Shown: positions 13,305 to 22,123 of the stretch, piece after piece
Layout of the letters: each line of letters starts with the position of its first letter
Numbering within the stretch: position 1 is the stretch's first letter
Assembly (NCBI GenBank): GCA_944363715.1
Contig: CALVUX010000001.1
Coordinates: forward strand, 33,672 to 97,671
From: an uncultured Bacilli bacterium
GTDB lineage: Bacteria; Bacillota_I; Bacilli_A; RF39; UBA660
Direction: 5' to 3'
DNA: 64,000 bases
Notes under the pieces: generated by a model
What the model was told of the DNA's origin: nothing
Databases searched by the model: none
Seen by the model: only the letters and a program-made list of their open reading frames with translations
Position numbers and translations under genes: made by a program

Positions 13305-16300
13305 ATGGATAACAATAGAAAATTAACTATAGAAGAATTTAATAGCATAAAAAAAGAAATGCAAAGAATTTATAGAGAAGCAGAAAGTATAGTGGAAAGT
13401 AATGAAAATAATCCTAATTTTAATGAACAAGATTTTTTAAGACAGTTTTTTAATGAATATTTATCTTTACAAAATCTATTATTATCAAGTGATTTAAGTG
13501 ACATACCTTCTGAAGAATATAGAGATTTACCATTTTTAGCAGCTACTCAAAATGATGTGCTTGATTTTTCCAAAACAAAAGCGAATATAGATTTTAATAT
13601 TATAGAACTTGATGGAAATAATTTTAATTTTAAAAACTGTACTATAAGAAACTTAGAAAGATTTTATGGTTTAAAAGAAGAATATTTTGATGATAAGACT
13701 ATTAGTGAAAATCAAGATATATTTTTATCTTCTGATTTTTCTGCTAATTTTAAAGAAAAATACTATAATATGACATTATCTATCAAAGATTTTATCAATT
13801 TAACAGATAGCCAAATAGAAGAAGTAAGTAGAAAAGGAATACATAGATTTCGAAATTTAGGTAATTTTATTAGAGCTAATGATATAACAAATAGAATGAT
13901 AAACAGTTTGGGATTAGAAAATGCTATTAAATTATATAAAGAAAGTCCAAATGATTATCATGAAGTAGAACAATTATTAAATTTAAATAACTTTAGTAGA
14001 GGATACCGTTTTTTATCTGGCTATGAATTAGAATCATTATTAAGTAATGTAGAACCTAAAGATATAAAAAATACATTTTATAACTATATTAGAAATAATT
14101 TGCTAAATACAAATGTAGTTATAGATCCTAAACAATTTACAGAAGATTTTATTAAAGAAAATAATGATATATTCTTAATAGATATTAATATTCCTGATGA
14201 GTTAAGAGATCATTTTTATAATAAACAATTAACTTATGAAGATATTGTTAATAATCTAAATATTTTGGAAAAAATTGATTATCATAGTTTTATAGATGCT
14301 AGAAACTTTGATAATTATAATATTATAGAACTTATCAATAAAATTGATATAAATAACTTCAATTATTTCATTAAAGAACATAAAGATGTATTAGACCATC
14401 TTTATTATAATAAAAAATTAAATGAATTTAATAAATATTTAAATGACACCAAAGATTTTGAAGATAATTTATCTATTGCTTTGCAAAAGTATATCCATGA
14501 ATGGGAAAATGAAAGTATACAAGAAAAAACTAATGAAGACGGTAGTAAATCATATATGGTAGATTGGGCTAAATCTATGAATTATGATTTTGTGAGTCAT
14601 TATGAAACTTTTGAAGAGTTATTAAATTATACTGATGAAACTTTTATAATTAATAAAAGACAATTTGATGCAATTAATGCTTTAGGTATTAAAAATATTT
14701 TGGAATTCGAAAAAGAAACTAGTATTTTTTCTTCTAAATCTTTTTTGTTTGGATCTATTTTAACTTCTATTGGTTATGATCTTTATATTCATAATAATGC
14801 TGATGCCATTTTCGCGGCTTTAGAACGTATTAAAGCAGTTTCAAAAACTACATTGTCTGATAAAATTTTAACAGAAAAAGTTTTTGATATATTTTTAAAC
14901 AATGAAGAAGCAAATAAAATTACTGCTAATACTCTGCAAAAACATAGAAATTATATACCTATATTAGCTAATAAAAATATTAAAGTAGCTGGCAATTTTA
15001 ATATAGTATACAATGATAAAAATATAGATTTTCAAGAATATTATATACAAAGATTTGGTAAAGAAAATTTTTTAAATTTAATGGCTAAATATGGAAACTA
15101 TGCAACTAAACTTAATGGTGCTTATTTTGATTTATCTAGTGATGATAGCATTGAAGAAAATCTTTGTAACAATGTTGTTGACAAAATAATTAAAGAACCT
15201 AAGTGGAATTTTTTAGAAAATTTATATAATGACTTTGATGTTAATGAAGCAAGTAAAAGAAAATTTCATATATATAATATTATTAGAAAGTATAATAATG
15301 GAGAAATTACCAATATAGTAAAGGATTGTATTAAAGGCAACAATTATGATGATAATAAAATTGAAACATTAGTTAGTATTGCTGCTAAAATTATTAATTC
15401 TAATTCTAGTGAACTTAGAACTCATACTAGGGCTATGCTTACAGAAATTATTAAATCTAGTAATCCAGAAGAAAATTATGAGAAAGTAGAAAATATATTT
15501 ATAAAAAACAACTTACCAACAGTGGGTAAAATTTTCTTAACTTTTGAAACACTTCATCCGAGTCTTAATGGTTTTGATTTTAGTGACAGTTCTATTGTAT
15601 CGCCAATTTTAAAAAGCAAATCAATAAGAGGTAGAGAAACAATTATTTTTTCTGATTTAATAAAATCTGCAGTTGGATCTAACAATAGATCTATACGAGA
15701 ATATATTAATAATTTAAAGAATGGTAGTTATTTATTTAATGAACTTGCTAGTGATAATATAAGTTTTAAAGATTTAAATGATGTACAGCATACTTTATTA
15801 AATATCTTTATGAGTCATTTAGATACATTATATGATAATACTATAAGAGGAAAGAATAATACTTATAATCAAAATATGAATTTAAATGAAAAAATAAATT
15901 TTTATATAAATAATTTAAATATAAATGATAAAGAAAATATAGGTGATAGATTAGTTAGTATGTTCTGTCACTTTGCAGGTTTTGATAGTGTAGAAAGTTT
16001 AGAAAAAACTATGAATGATAGTATTAATATAGCGGATAACAAAAATAGAGAAAGAATAAAAAAAAATCAACAAATTTTGGAAACTGGAGATTTTATTAAA
16101 GGAATTGGAGACATTAGATATTTAACTAATATATTACAAAATGGTTCAGTTTCAAAAGAATATTTAGGTTCTGATGCAGGGAGTGATTTAACTCCTTTAG
16201 ATACAGATGTAACAAAGGTTAATCAACCTATTAGAATGTCTGATACCATTTCTTCATCTTATAGTGGAATATATGGTCCAATATGGCTTGTTTTAAAGAA

Positions 16301-17558
16301 TGATGATAGATTTATAATGACAAGAGATGAAAATGGTGAGCATATACCTTCAAGAAATATTAAAGATATAATGGACAAATTAGAAGTATTTTCAACTTTC
16401 GCTGGTAAAGATACCTATGGTATTAGAACTGGTTTTGCTTCAAGTAATATTGATTATATTGTTACTGCTAATAATGATAATCGTATAGGTGTTGAAATTG
16501 CTAAAAATGGCTTTTATATTCCTGTTGTTGATAAAGAAACAGAAAAGGTAATTTTTACACCTGATGATTATGATAATTTGCGTTCTAAAATGCAAGGATT
16601 ATCTTATTACGGAACTAGTGAATATCAAGTATCTAGTAACTTAGAAACTGATGAAATAGATAAAATTGCTAGTGCTTTAGAACAAAGTAAAGAAGAAAAT
16701 AAAAGAAATAGAGAAGCAATAAATATAACACTTAGAGATGCTTTAAACACAGTTAATTTGTGTTTAAAAGATACTATAGATAAAAAACTAGAAACTGGTA
16801 CAGTTGAACTTATTGATACAGGTTCTACTGGAAGAGATACAAACTTACCAGGTGATGGGGATTATGATTTTATTATGCGACTTGATAGAGAAATAATTTC
16901 TGATCCAGTAAAACTTGAAAATGTTAAAGATGCTCTAATTAAACAATTAGGAATAGAACATAAAGGAGAAGTTCTAAATGGTAATTTTAGATTTAAAAAT
17001 GTAAATATCGAGGGAATAGATAAACCTATTGATATTGATATTACTTTTATACCTAAAACTGATAAATTAGAATATTCTTCTGATGAAGCTTTAGAAGATA
17101 GATTTAATTCAATTAAAGAACAAAGTAGTGATAAATATAATCTTGTCATTGCAAACGTAATTGAAGCGAAAAAGATATTAAAAGAAGCAGAAGTTTATAA
17201 AAAACAGCAAGGTGGAATTAGTGGTATTGGCATTGAAAACTGGATATTACAAAATGGAGGATCTTTCCATGATGCAGCTACTAGTTTTATTGAAGCTTCT
17301 AAAGATAAAACAGTAGAGGAATTTAAAGTTTCTTATGCAATATGGGATTTTGGAGAGAATCACTATGCAGATGAAAAAGGAATATATAAACACGATAATT
17401 TTATAGATAATTTAACAGCCGATGGATATGATAAGATGAAACAAGTTCTAACTATGTATCTAATTAGAGAAAAGCAAAAAGAAGACCTTAAAGATATTTT
17501 AAAGCTTGATAATGAAAGCGAAAAAGGTATTATTCCTAGTACTACGATGTCTCATTAA
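13305..17558 (+). CDS. Giant protein (1417 residues) with a C-terminal class I nucleotidyltransferase domain
   Basis: About 1150 N-terminal residues are of unknown fold: Asn/Asp/Ile-rich, helical, no signal peptide. Two similar segments start NQDIFLSSDF (about 137) and NNDIFLIDIN (about 285), each followed by a KYYN/HFYN-type block. Around 940-1120 is a region with IRYLTNILQNGSVSKEYLG, which recalls the start of ADP-ribosyltransferase-like folds (weak). From about 1168 there is a clear nucleotidyltransferase motif: GSTGRDTNLPGDGDYDF, then IDIDITF as the third acidic strand, then GGISGIGIENWILQNGGSF. This layout resembles archaeal CCA-adding enzymes and OAS-like enzymes. Substrate unknown. ATG with GGAGGTAG ribosome binding site, own TATAAT. 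xerD follows within 25 bases and may be co-transcribed. Confidence 0.75.
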   Translation: MDNNRKLTIEEFNSIKKEMQRIYREAESIVESNENNPNFNEQDFLRQFFNEYLSLQNLLLSSDLSDIPSEEYRDLPFLAATQNDVLDFSKTKANIDFNIIELDGNNFNFKNCTIRNLERFYGLKEEYFDDKTISENQDIFLSSDFSANFKEKYYNMTLSIKDFINLTDSQIEEVSRKGIHRFRNLGNFIRANDITNRMINSLGLENAIKLYKESPNDYHEVEQLLNLNNFSRGYRFLSGYELESLLSNVEPKDIKNTFYNYIRNNLLNTNVVIDPKQFTEDFIKENNDIFLIDINIPDELRDHFYNKQLTYEDIVNNLNILEKIDYHSFIDARNFDNYNIIELINKIDINNFNYFIKEHKDVLDHLYYNKKLNEFNKYLNDTKDFEDNLSIALQKYIHEWENESIQEKTNEDGSKSYMVDWAKSMNYDFVSHYETFEELLNYTDETFIINKRQFDAINALGIKNILEFEKETSIFSSKSFLFGSILTSIGYDLYIHNNADAIFAALERIKAVSKTTLSDKILTEKVFDIFLNNEEANKITANTLQKHRNYIPILANKNIKVAGNFNIVYNDKNIDFQEYYIQRFGKENFLNLMAKYGNYATKLNGAYFDLSSDDSIEENLCNNVVDKIIKEPKWNFLENLYNDFDVNEASKRKFHIYNIIRKYNNGEITNIVKDCIKGNNYDDNKIETLVSIAAKIINSNSSELRTHTRAMLTEIIKSSNPEENYEKVENIFIKNNLPTVGKIFLTFETLHPSLNGFDFSDSSIVSPILKSKSIRGRETIIFSDLIKSAVGSNNRSIREYINNLKNGSYLFNELASDNISFKDLNDVQHTLLNIFMSHLDTLYDNTIRGKNNTYNQNMNLNEKINFYINNLNINDKENIGDRLVSMFCHFAGFDSVESLEKTMNDSINIADNKNRERIKKNQQILETGDFIKGIGDIRYLTNILQNGSVSKEYLGSDAGSDLTPLDTDVTKVNQPIRMSDTISSSYSGIYGPIWLVLKNDDRFIMTRDENGEHIPSRNIKDIMDKLEVFSTFAGKDTYGIRTGFASSNIDYIVTANNDNRIGVEIAKNGFYIPVVDKETEKVIFTPDDYDNLRSKMQGLSYYGTSEYQVSSNLETDEIDKIASALEQSKEENKRNREAINITLRDALNTVNLCLKDTIDKKLETGTVELIDTGSTGRDTNLPGDGDYDFIMRLDREIISDPVKLENVKDALIKQLGIEHKGEVLNGNFRFKNVNIEGIDKPIDIDITFIPKTDKLEYSSDEALEDRFNSIKEQSSDKYNLVIANVIEAKKILKEAEVYKKQQGGISGIGIENWILQNGGSFHDAATSFIEASKDKTVEEFKVSYAIWDFGENHYADEKGIYKHDNFIDNLTADGYDKMKQVLTMYLIREKQKEDLKDILKLDNESEKGIIPSTTMSH

Positions 17559-17579
17559 AATTTGAAAGAAGATGATGTT

Positions 17580-18479
17580 ATGAAAATTATAACTGCTTAT
17601 GAAAATTTTCTTAATTACTGTGAGTTTGAAAAAGGACTTTCTAATAATAGTATTAAAAGTTATGGTTATGAGATGAAAGACTATATTAGTTTTTTAGAAA
17701 AAGAAAAGATTGATAATACTAAACAAATTACAAAAGACATTATAACTAAATATCTAAAATACTGTTATGAACGTAATGAAGATAGTAAAACTGTCGCTCA
17801 TAAACTTACTACTATTAAAAACTTCCATAACTATTTAGAAAAAGAAGAACATGAGACTAATAATCCTAGTGAATTTATAGATAGACCTAAGACTACTAAA
17901 ACACTTCCTCATAGTTTAACTATAGAAGAAGTAGATAAACTCTTAGATATAGAACTAAATACCCCATTTGACTATAGGAATAAAGCTATGTTAGAATTAA
18001 TGTATGGTTCAGGGCTAAGAGTATCTGAACTTATTAGTCTAACAGTTTATGATATAGATTTTAATAATGATATTATTAGAATTAAAGGTAAAGGTAGTAA
18101 AGAGAGAATTGTTCCTATTAATGATGTTTGTAAGTACTATTTAAAAGAATATTTAGACAAAAGATACCTGCTATTAAAAAAGAAACAGTCTGATGCTTTA
18201 TTTTTAAACTCTAGAGGAACAGGTATATCAAGACAAGGATTTTTTAAGAATTTAAAAGAGATTTTAAAAGAAAAAGGACTTAATCCTGATATATCTCCTC
18301 ATAGTTTAAGACATTCTTTTGCCACACATTTATTAAATGGGGGAGCAGACCTTAGAAGTATTCAAATGCTCTTAGGACACTCTGATATTGCTACTACCCG
18401 TATATATACACATATTACTAATGAAAAAGTTAGGAATGATTACTTAGATAATCATCCTCGTGCTAAAAAGGAGAATTAA
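17580..18479 (+). CDS. xerD: Tyrosine recombinase, XerC/XerD-like
   Basis: A site-specific tyrosine recombinase, probably acting at dif to resolve chromosome dimers. The N-terminal SAM-like DNA-binding domain (about 1-95) begins ITAYENFLNYCEFEKGLS. The catalytic domain has the full R-K-H-R-H-Y set: Arg in GSGLRVSEL, Lys in GKGSKERIVP, HSLRHSFATHLL, then LGHSDIATTRIYTHI with the Tyr nucleophile. It has 299 residues, the usual length. The ATG at 17580 is preferred over the upstream TTG at 17562. It lies directly before deoB with a 2-base gap, the xerD-deoB order seen in many Firmicutes. No second Xer or attachment site is visible here, so a housekeeping role is favoured. Confidence 0.9.
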   Translation: MKIITAYENFLNYCEFEKGLSNNSIKSYGYEMKDYISFLEKEKIDNTKQITKDIITKYLKYCYERNEDSKTVAHKLTTIKNFHNYLEKEEHETNNPSEFIDRPKTTKTLPHSLTIEEVDKLLDIELNTPFDYRNKAMLELMYGSGLRVSELISLTVYDIDFNNDIIRIKGKGSKERIVPINDVCKYYLKEYLDKRYLLLKKKQSDALFLNSRGTGISRQGFFKNLKEILKEKGLNPDISPHSLRHSFATHLLNGGADLRSIQMLLGHSDIATTRIYTHITNEKVRNDYLDNHPRAKKEN

Positions 18480-18481
18480 TT

Positions 18482-19651
18482 ATGAGATTTAAAAGAATTT
18501 TTTTAATGGTTTTAGATTCCTTAGGAGTAGGGGAAGCGAATGATGCAGCAAGTTATGGAGACGGTGGCGCTAATACATTAGGGCATATTAAAGAAAATTA
18601 TGATTTATTTGTTCCTAACCTTGCTAAAGTAGGATTCCTTAATACTTTAAATATGGATGAAAATACTGATGTAGATGCTTATTATACTATTGCAAGGCCT
18701 AATAATGCTGGTAAAGATACTTTAGCAGGGCATTATGAAATGATGGGAATTACTTCTAATATTCCATTTAAAACTTTTAATGAAAATGGATTTCCTATTG
18801 AGTTAATAGATGAGATTGAAACAGTTACAGGTAGAAGAGTTATAGGTAATAAATGCAGTAATGATAACAGTATTATTAATGAACTAGGAGAAAGACAAGT
18901 AGATTATGGTTCTTTAATAGTCTATACATCAGCAGATTCAGACTTACAAATCGCTGCTCATGAAGATGTTATTAGTCCCGAAACTTTATATAGTTATTGC
19001 GAAAAGGTACGTGAATTAACTTTAAAAGATGACTTTTTAGTAGGTAGAGTAATTGCAAGACCTTTTACAGGTAGTAATGGTAAATTTAAATTAAATAATG
19101 CTGGTAGAAAAGATTATCCAGTAGCACCGCCATCTAAGACTATTCTAGACGATTTAAATGCTAATAACTATAATGTTATCGCTATAGGTAAAATGAATGA
19201 TATATTTAGTAAAACAAGTATAAACAAGACTTTGAAAGCTAACTCTAATATAGATGCTATTAATAAATTAACTAATATCATGGATAAAAAATTTACTGGA
19301 TTATGTATGGTTAATTTATGCGATTTTGATAGCTTATATGGTCATTTAAGAGATGTAGATGGTTATGCTAAAGCAATAGAGGAATTAGATGTAGAAATAC
19401 CTATGATTTTAAATAAACTAGAAGTAGATGATTTATTTATTATAACAGCAGACCATGGTAATGATCCAACTTTTAAAGGAAATGATCACACTAGAGAAAA
19501 TGTACCTTTGATATTTTATTGTAGAAATTTTAAAAATCCTAAAAGATTAGAAATACAGGATACATTAGCAGTAATAGGAGCGACAATAGCAGATAATTTT
19601 GAAATAACACCTCCTGAAATAGGAACTAGTATATTAGACGAACTAGAGTAG
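18482..19651 (+). CDS. deoB: Phosphopentomutase
   Basis: Interconverts (deoxy)ribose 1-phosphate and 5-phosphate in nucleoside salvage. A member of the alkaline-phosphatase superfamily with 389 residues. Metal and phospho-acceptor motifs are visible: MVLDSLGVGEANDA near the N terminus, KDTLAGHYEMMG with the phosphorylated Thr, and ITADHGNDPTFKGNDHTREN near the C terminus. The cap domain includes FTGSNGKFKLNNAGRKDYPV. It is the last gene of the unit and is followed by a hairpin terminator shared with the convergent DUF1540 gene. Confidence 0.95.
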   Translation: MRFKRIFLMVLDSLGVGEANDAASYGDGGANTLGHIKENYDLFVPNLAKVGFLNTLNMDENTDVDAYYTIARPNNAGKDTLAGHYEMMGITSNIPFKTFNENGFPIELIDEIETVTGRRVIGNKCSNDNSIINELGERQVDYGSLIVYTSADSDLQIAAHEDVISPETLYSYCEKVRELTLKDDFLVGRVIARPFTGSNGKFKLNNAGRKDYPVAPPSKTILDDLNANNYNVIAIGKMNDIFSKTSINKTLKANSNIDAINKLTNIMDKKFTGLCMVNLCDFDSLYGHLRDVDGYAKAIEELDVEIPMILNKLEVDDLFIITADHGNDPTFKGNDHTRENVPLIFYCRNFKNPKRLEIQDTLAVIGATIADNFEITPPEIGTSILDELE

Positions 19652-19675
19652 GGAAGAGTAGTGTTAATACATAAA

Positions 19676-19705
19676 AAAACTAGTAGATGTTACTCTATTA
19701 GTTTT
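19676..19705. terminator. Bidirectional terminator between deoB and the DUF1540 gene
   Basis: AAAACTAGTAGA (19676-19687) pairs with TCTATTAGTTTT (19694-19705) with one mismatch. T-rich sequence lies on both sides. Confidence 0.7.
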
Positions 19706-19874
19706 CTTCTTCTTGCTTTTCAAAGCTAGCACATACAGTTTGTTCTTGATCACAAACCTCATCTTTTGGACAATCACAGTTGCTACTAACTTGTATTTCA
19801 TCTAAGTTGCATTCTTTATTATTACTATTATATTTGCAACTATCGACATCACATTTAATATTTTGTTTTTTCAT
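19698..19874 (-). CDS. DUF1540 small cysteine-rich protein (58 residues)
   Basis: A short Cys-rich protein typical of Clostridia and spore-forming Bacilli, probably metal-binding. After MKKQN it has the family core IKCDVDSCKYN...KECNLDEIQV, then C-x-C, C and a closing VCASFEK. It has seven Cys in 58 residues. The family often has one or two CxxxxC modules and a terminal CxxF. Start ATG at 19874 with ribosome binding site GGAGAG. The function is unknown in the family. It is isolated between deoB (convergent) and a long AT-rich spacer. Confidence 0.8.
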   Translation of the reverse strand: MKKQNIKCDVDSCKYNSNNKECNLDEIQVSSNCDCPKDEVCDQEQTVCASFEKQEEEN

Positions 19875-20313
19875 CTTCTATCTCTCCTTCACTATTTATA
19901 TTTCCCAAAAATATATAGTTTATTCACCTATTTTTAAAATTCACTTCCCCTACTTTGATTTTTAATTAAAATAGAGTAGTACTTAACATAAAAATATTAC
20001 TTTTTTAAACTATAATATAATAAGTAGATAATTTAGTAATGAATTATAATTAATAAGAGTATAGATATCTTAATCTTAAATATATTAAGTAAAGTAATAT
20101 AATCAAATAATTATAGAGTATAAATTGAATAATAATTATAAGTATCATAGATAAATTAATTATAAGAACAATTAACATAAATTAGTAAGATTTAAAAGAT
20201 TAACAACTATTAGTCTAAATGAACAAAATATTTAACTTCCTATAATATATATTATGTTAACTAACATAATATAAGATAATTATTATCTCATATATAATTA
20301 ATATTATAGTAAT
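19875..20313. other. AT-rich spacer without a recognisable gene
   Basis: About 440 bases, clearly more AT-rich than the flanks, with dense stops in all frames. I see no tRNA, long hairpin or recognisable relic. It contains the promoter region of the DUF1540 gene at its left end. Short GAGTAG-type strings recur here (near 19972) and in the flanks (near 19650 and 20690), but too loosely to define a repeat. Confidence 0.5.
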
Positions 20314-20637
20314 TTAATCAAATGAAAAAATTAATACAATAAAAATTAAGAATATAACTAATCCTGATATAATTATTGCAGGTACTATCGTGGCATCATA
20401 TAATGTTTTAGGTTGTTTTTTAGAATTTGAAGAATCATCATTATCATCTAATAATTCTATCTTTTTTTCTTTATTAAAAGACATTAATAATTTCTTATTA
20501 ATACTTGATAAATAAACAATAATAAAAATTAATAATATTATTAAAAGTATTGGAAAAACATAAGTTAAAAACAAACCATAATAATAATTATATGTTACTA
20601 TATTAGAAATATTTTCTACTGTATCGTATTTAAATAT
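20314..20637 (-). CDS. Small two-helix membrane protein, probably starting at a non-canonical AUA codon
   Basis: Not a family I recognise. It has two hydrophobic segments (FLTYVFPILLIILLIFIIVYL and ATIVPAIIISGLVIFLIFIV) joined by a polar Lys/Asp/Ser linker that would lie on one membrane face. The only canonical in-frame start is TTG at 20574, which has no ribosome binding site. The frame stays open upstream to a stop at 20640. A strong ribosome binding site AGAGGTG (20651-20645) lies 7 bases before an in-frame ATA at 20637. That start would add 21 residues (IFKYDTVENISN...) and give 107 residues. An extended -10 (TGATATAAT, 20660-20668) is upstream. The AUA start is inference. Confidence 0.55.
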   Translation of the reverse strand: MFKYDTVENISNIVTYNYYYGLFLTYVFPILLIILLIFIIVYLSSINKKLLMSFNKEKKIELLDDNDDSSNSKKQPKTLYDATIVPAIIISGLVIFLIFIVLIFSFD

Positions 20638-20730
20638 TTAAAAGCACCTCTACTATTTAATTATATCAAAAAGCATATAACTACTGCCCTACTCTTTAAT
20701 TACTTTACACTTAGTTTACATCACATATAA

Positions 20731-20760
20731 ATAATAACTAGATAAAAAGCTAGTTATTAT
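20731..20760 (-). terminator. Terminator of the XRE-DUF2726 unit
   Basis: ATAATAACTAG (20731-20741) pairs perfectly with CTAGTTATTAT (20750-20760), overlapping the stop codon at 20750. Confidence 0.65.
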
Positions 20761-21250
20761 TTTCACTATTTATAATTTCTTTTATTCTATTAATAACATA
20801 CTCTTTTTCATTTGGATAGTTTGTGTAAAAATATATTAAAGGTATTCCTGCTGCTTTGCATATTTTTTTAACTTTAAAATCTCTTGCTTTTCTTTTCTTT
20901 AACTTATGAGTTCCATCATTTAATTCAATTAATAATAATACATTTCTTTCTTTATTATCAAAAATGGCAAAGTCTATATTTCTAAATAAATCTGTATAAT
21001 ACTTATTATTGTTTTCTTTATTTATGATGGAAGCTAAATTTAATTGTGGTATAACCTTATATTCTGGCTCTAAACTTTTAAGTTTTAGATAAAACTCATA
21101 TTCAGCATTAGTCATAAAACTTTTCTTTTTATAAATAGTTTTTAACTTTTTATCATCATTAAAATTATTGTTATATAATAAATTATCTATTAAATTTGTT
21201 AGTGCTCTAAAAATTATTAAAACAGCTACTAAAACTAAAAAGGTATACAT
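20750..21250 (-). CDS. Membrane-anchored DUF2726 protein (PD-(D/E)XK-like fold)
   Basis: 166 residues. One N-terminal membrane segment (TFLVLVAVLIIFRALTNLI) is followed by the DUF2726 core: KKSFMTNAEYEFYLKLKSL, IPQLNLASII, RNIDFAIFD, LLLIELNDGTHK and AAGIPLIYFYT. The family is predicted to share the restriction-endonuclease-like fold. The acidic residues in NIDFAIFD and the Glu in LLIELND fit the metal-binding positions. Some DUF2726 proteins link this core to topoisomerase-type zinc fingers, which are absent here. The function is unknown, and a nuclease or DNA-binding role at the membrane is inference. It starts 4 bases after the XRE regulator and is probably co-transcribed with it. Confidence 0.75.
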   Translation of the reverse strand: MYTFLVLVAVLIIFRALTNLIDNLLYNNNFNDDKKLKTIYKKKSFMTNAEYEFYLKLKSLEPEYKVIPQLNLASIINKENNNKYYTDLFRNIDFAIFDNKERNVLLLIELNDGTHKLKKRKARDFKVKKICKAAGIPLIYFYTNYPNEKEYVINRIKEIINSENNN

Positions 21251-21254
21251 ATTT

Positions 21255-22022
21255 CTATACCTTTCTTGATTGTATTTCAGCTATTTTCTCTAGTACTTCT
21301 TTAGCATTAGTCTCATTAATTTCACTGTATCCTAGTTCTCTTAATGCTTGTACTTTAGCAGTATTTAACTCTTGAGTACGACTAAGTTTCTCTTCTTTTT
21401 TCGCTTCAATATCTTGAACAAATCTCTTATGAGTTTCAGCAATTTTATTTTTAGAAGCACCTCCATTATGATATAGTGTCATTGCAGAAAATAGAATACT
21501 TTCAAATATAAACTGTTTATCTTTATCAAAAGTAAATTCCATTGGATCAGTAAATCCCATGGATTTAGACATATAAGCCAATATATATCTTAATTCATCT
21601 GCAGTTTCCATAGATTGTAAATAATGATATAAATATACATATGTATTATAAGTAGTTTTTGTCTTATCTTCAGCTAATTTTTCTTTTAATAGGTTAATTA
21701 TATCAGCCATTATTTCTTGTTCTTTTTTATTAAAACATTTAAGGTCTGCTAACACTTCTCTATTTGATGAGTCTTTTACTCCTTCGTTTAATCTATTTTC
21801 AACTTCAATAATATAATCACTTGTAACACTTACTCCACTTACGCCTTCTTCATCTTCTATATTTAATAAGGCAAGTAGTCTAACTGCTTTTTCTTTAGGC
21901 CATTGTGATAGACTATCCATTGCTAAATAGTTATATAACATTTGTCTTGATACTCCTAAATACTTAGCAAGTCTTACTTTTGAAATTCCAAGTTCACTTA
22001 ATAATATATTTAATTCTTTCAT
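21255..22022 (-). CDS. XRE-family transcriptional regulator
   Basis: 255 residues. The N-terminal Cro/C1-type helix-turn-helix is visible (about 1-50): LLSELGISKVRLAKYLGVSRQMLYNYL. The long C-terminal region is helical and lacks a recognised effector domain. It is rich in Glu and Lys and includes KKEQEIMADIINLLKEKLAE. The ATG at 22022 follows AGGTGG with proper spacing, and the GTG codons at 22034 and 22031 are too close to it. A perfect TTGAC/GTCAA palindrome lies upstream at 22056-22072, over the likely promoter, which suggests autoregulation. The next gene, DUF2726, is its likely operon partner. Phage origin is not supported. Confidence 0.82.
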   Translation of the reverse strand: MKELNILLSELGISKVRLAKYLGVSRQMLYNYLAMDSLSQWPKEKAVRLLALLNIEDEEGVSGVSVTSDYIIEVENRLNEGVKDSSNREVLADLKCFNKKEQEIMADIINLLKEKLAEDKTKTTYNTYVYLYHYLQSMETADELRYILAYMSKSMGFTDPMEFTFDKDKQFIFESILFSAMTLYHNGGASKNKIAETHKRFVQDIEAKKEEKLSRTQELNTAKVQALRELGYSEINETNAKEVLEKIAEIQSRKV

Positions 22023-22055
22023 GTCACACACCACCTATAATACATTTTAATTAGT

Positions 22056-22072
22056 TTGACAAGTTTAGTCAA
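22056..22072. promoter_or_regulatory. Palindromic operator-like site upstream of the XRE gene
   Basis: TTGAC-AAGTTTA-GTCAA, a 17-bp dyad with perfect 5-bp arms. On the minus strand its inner part supplies a TTGTCA-like -35. It is a likely XRE binding site. Confidence 0.5.
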
Positions 22073-22100
22073 GTAAAATCTGTGTAAAATACTTTACAAA

Positions 22101-22123
22101 AAGAAAAAGAGATAATCTCTTTT
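22101..22123 (-). terminator. Terminator of mnmA
   Basis: On the minus strand AAAGAGA pairs with TCTCTTT (22107-22123) with a 3-nt loop, followed by TTCTTTTTG. Confidence 0.75.

Noticed and set aside
17580..18479. The Xer recombinase as an integrase of a mobile element
   Set aside because: It has XerC/D length and the xerD-deoB order of chromosomes. No direct repeats, excisionase or cargo are seen next to it.
19875..20313. A replication origin or plasmid remnant in the AT-rich spacer
   Set aside because: There are no DnaA-box clusters, iterons or replication genes. High AT content alone is not evidence.
21255..22022. XRE regulator as a phage repressor
   Set aside because: There is no divergent cro/excisionase-like gene, integrase or phage gene near. 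The partner is a DUF2726 membrane protein.
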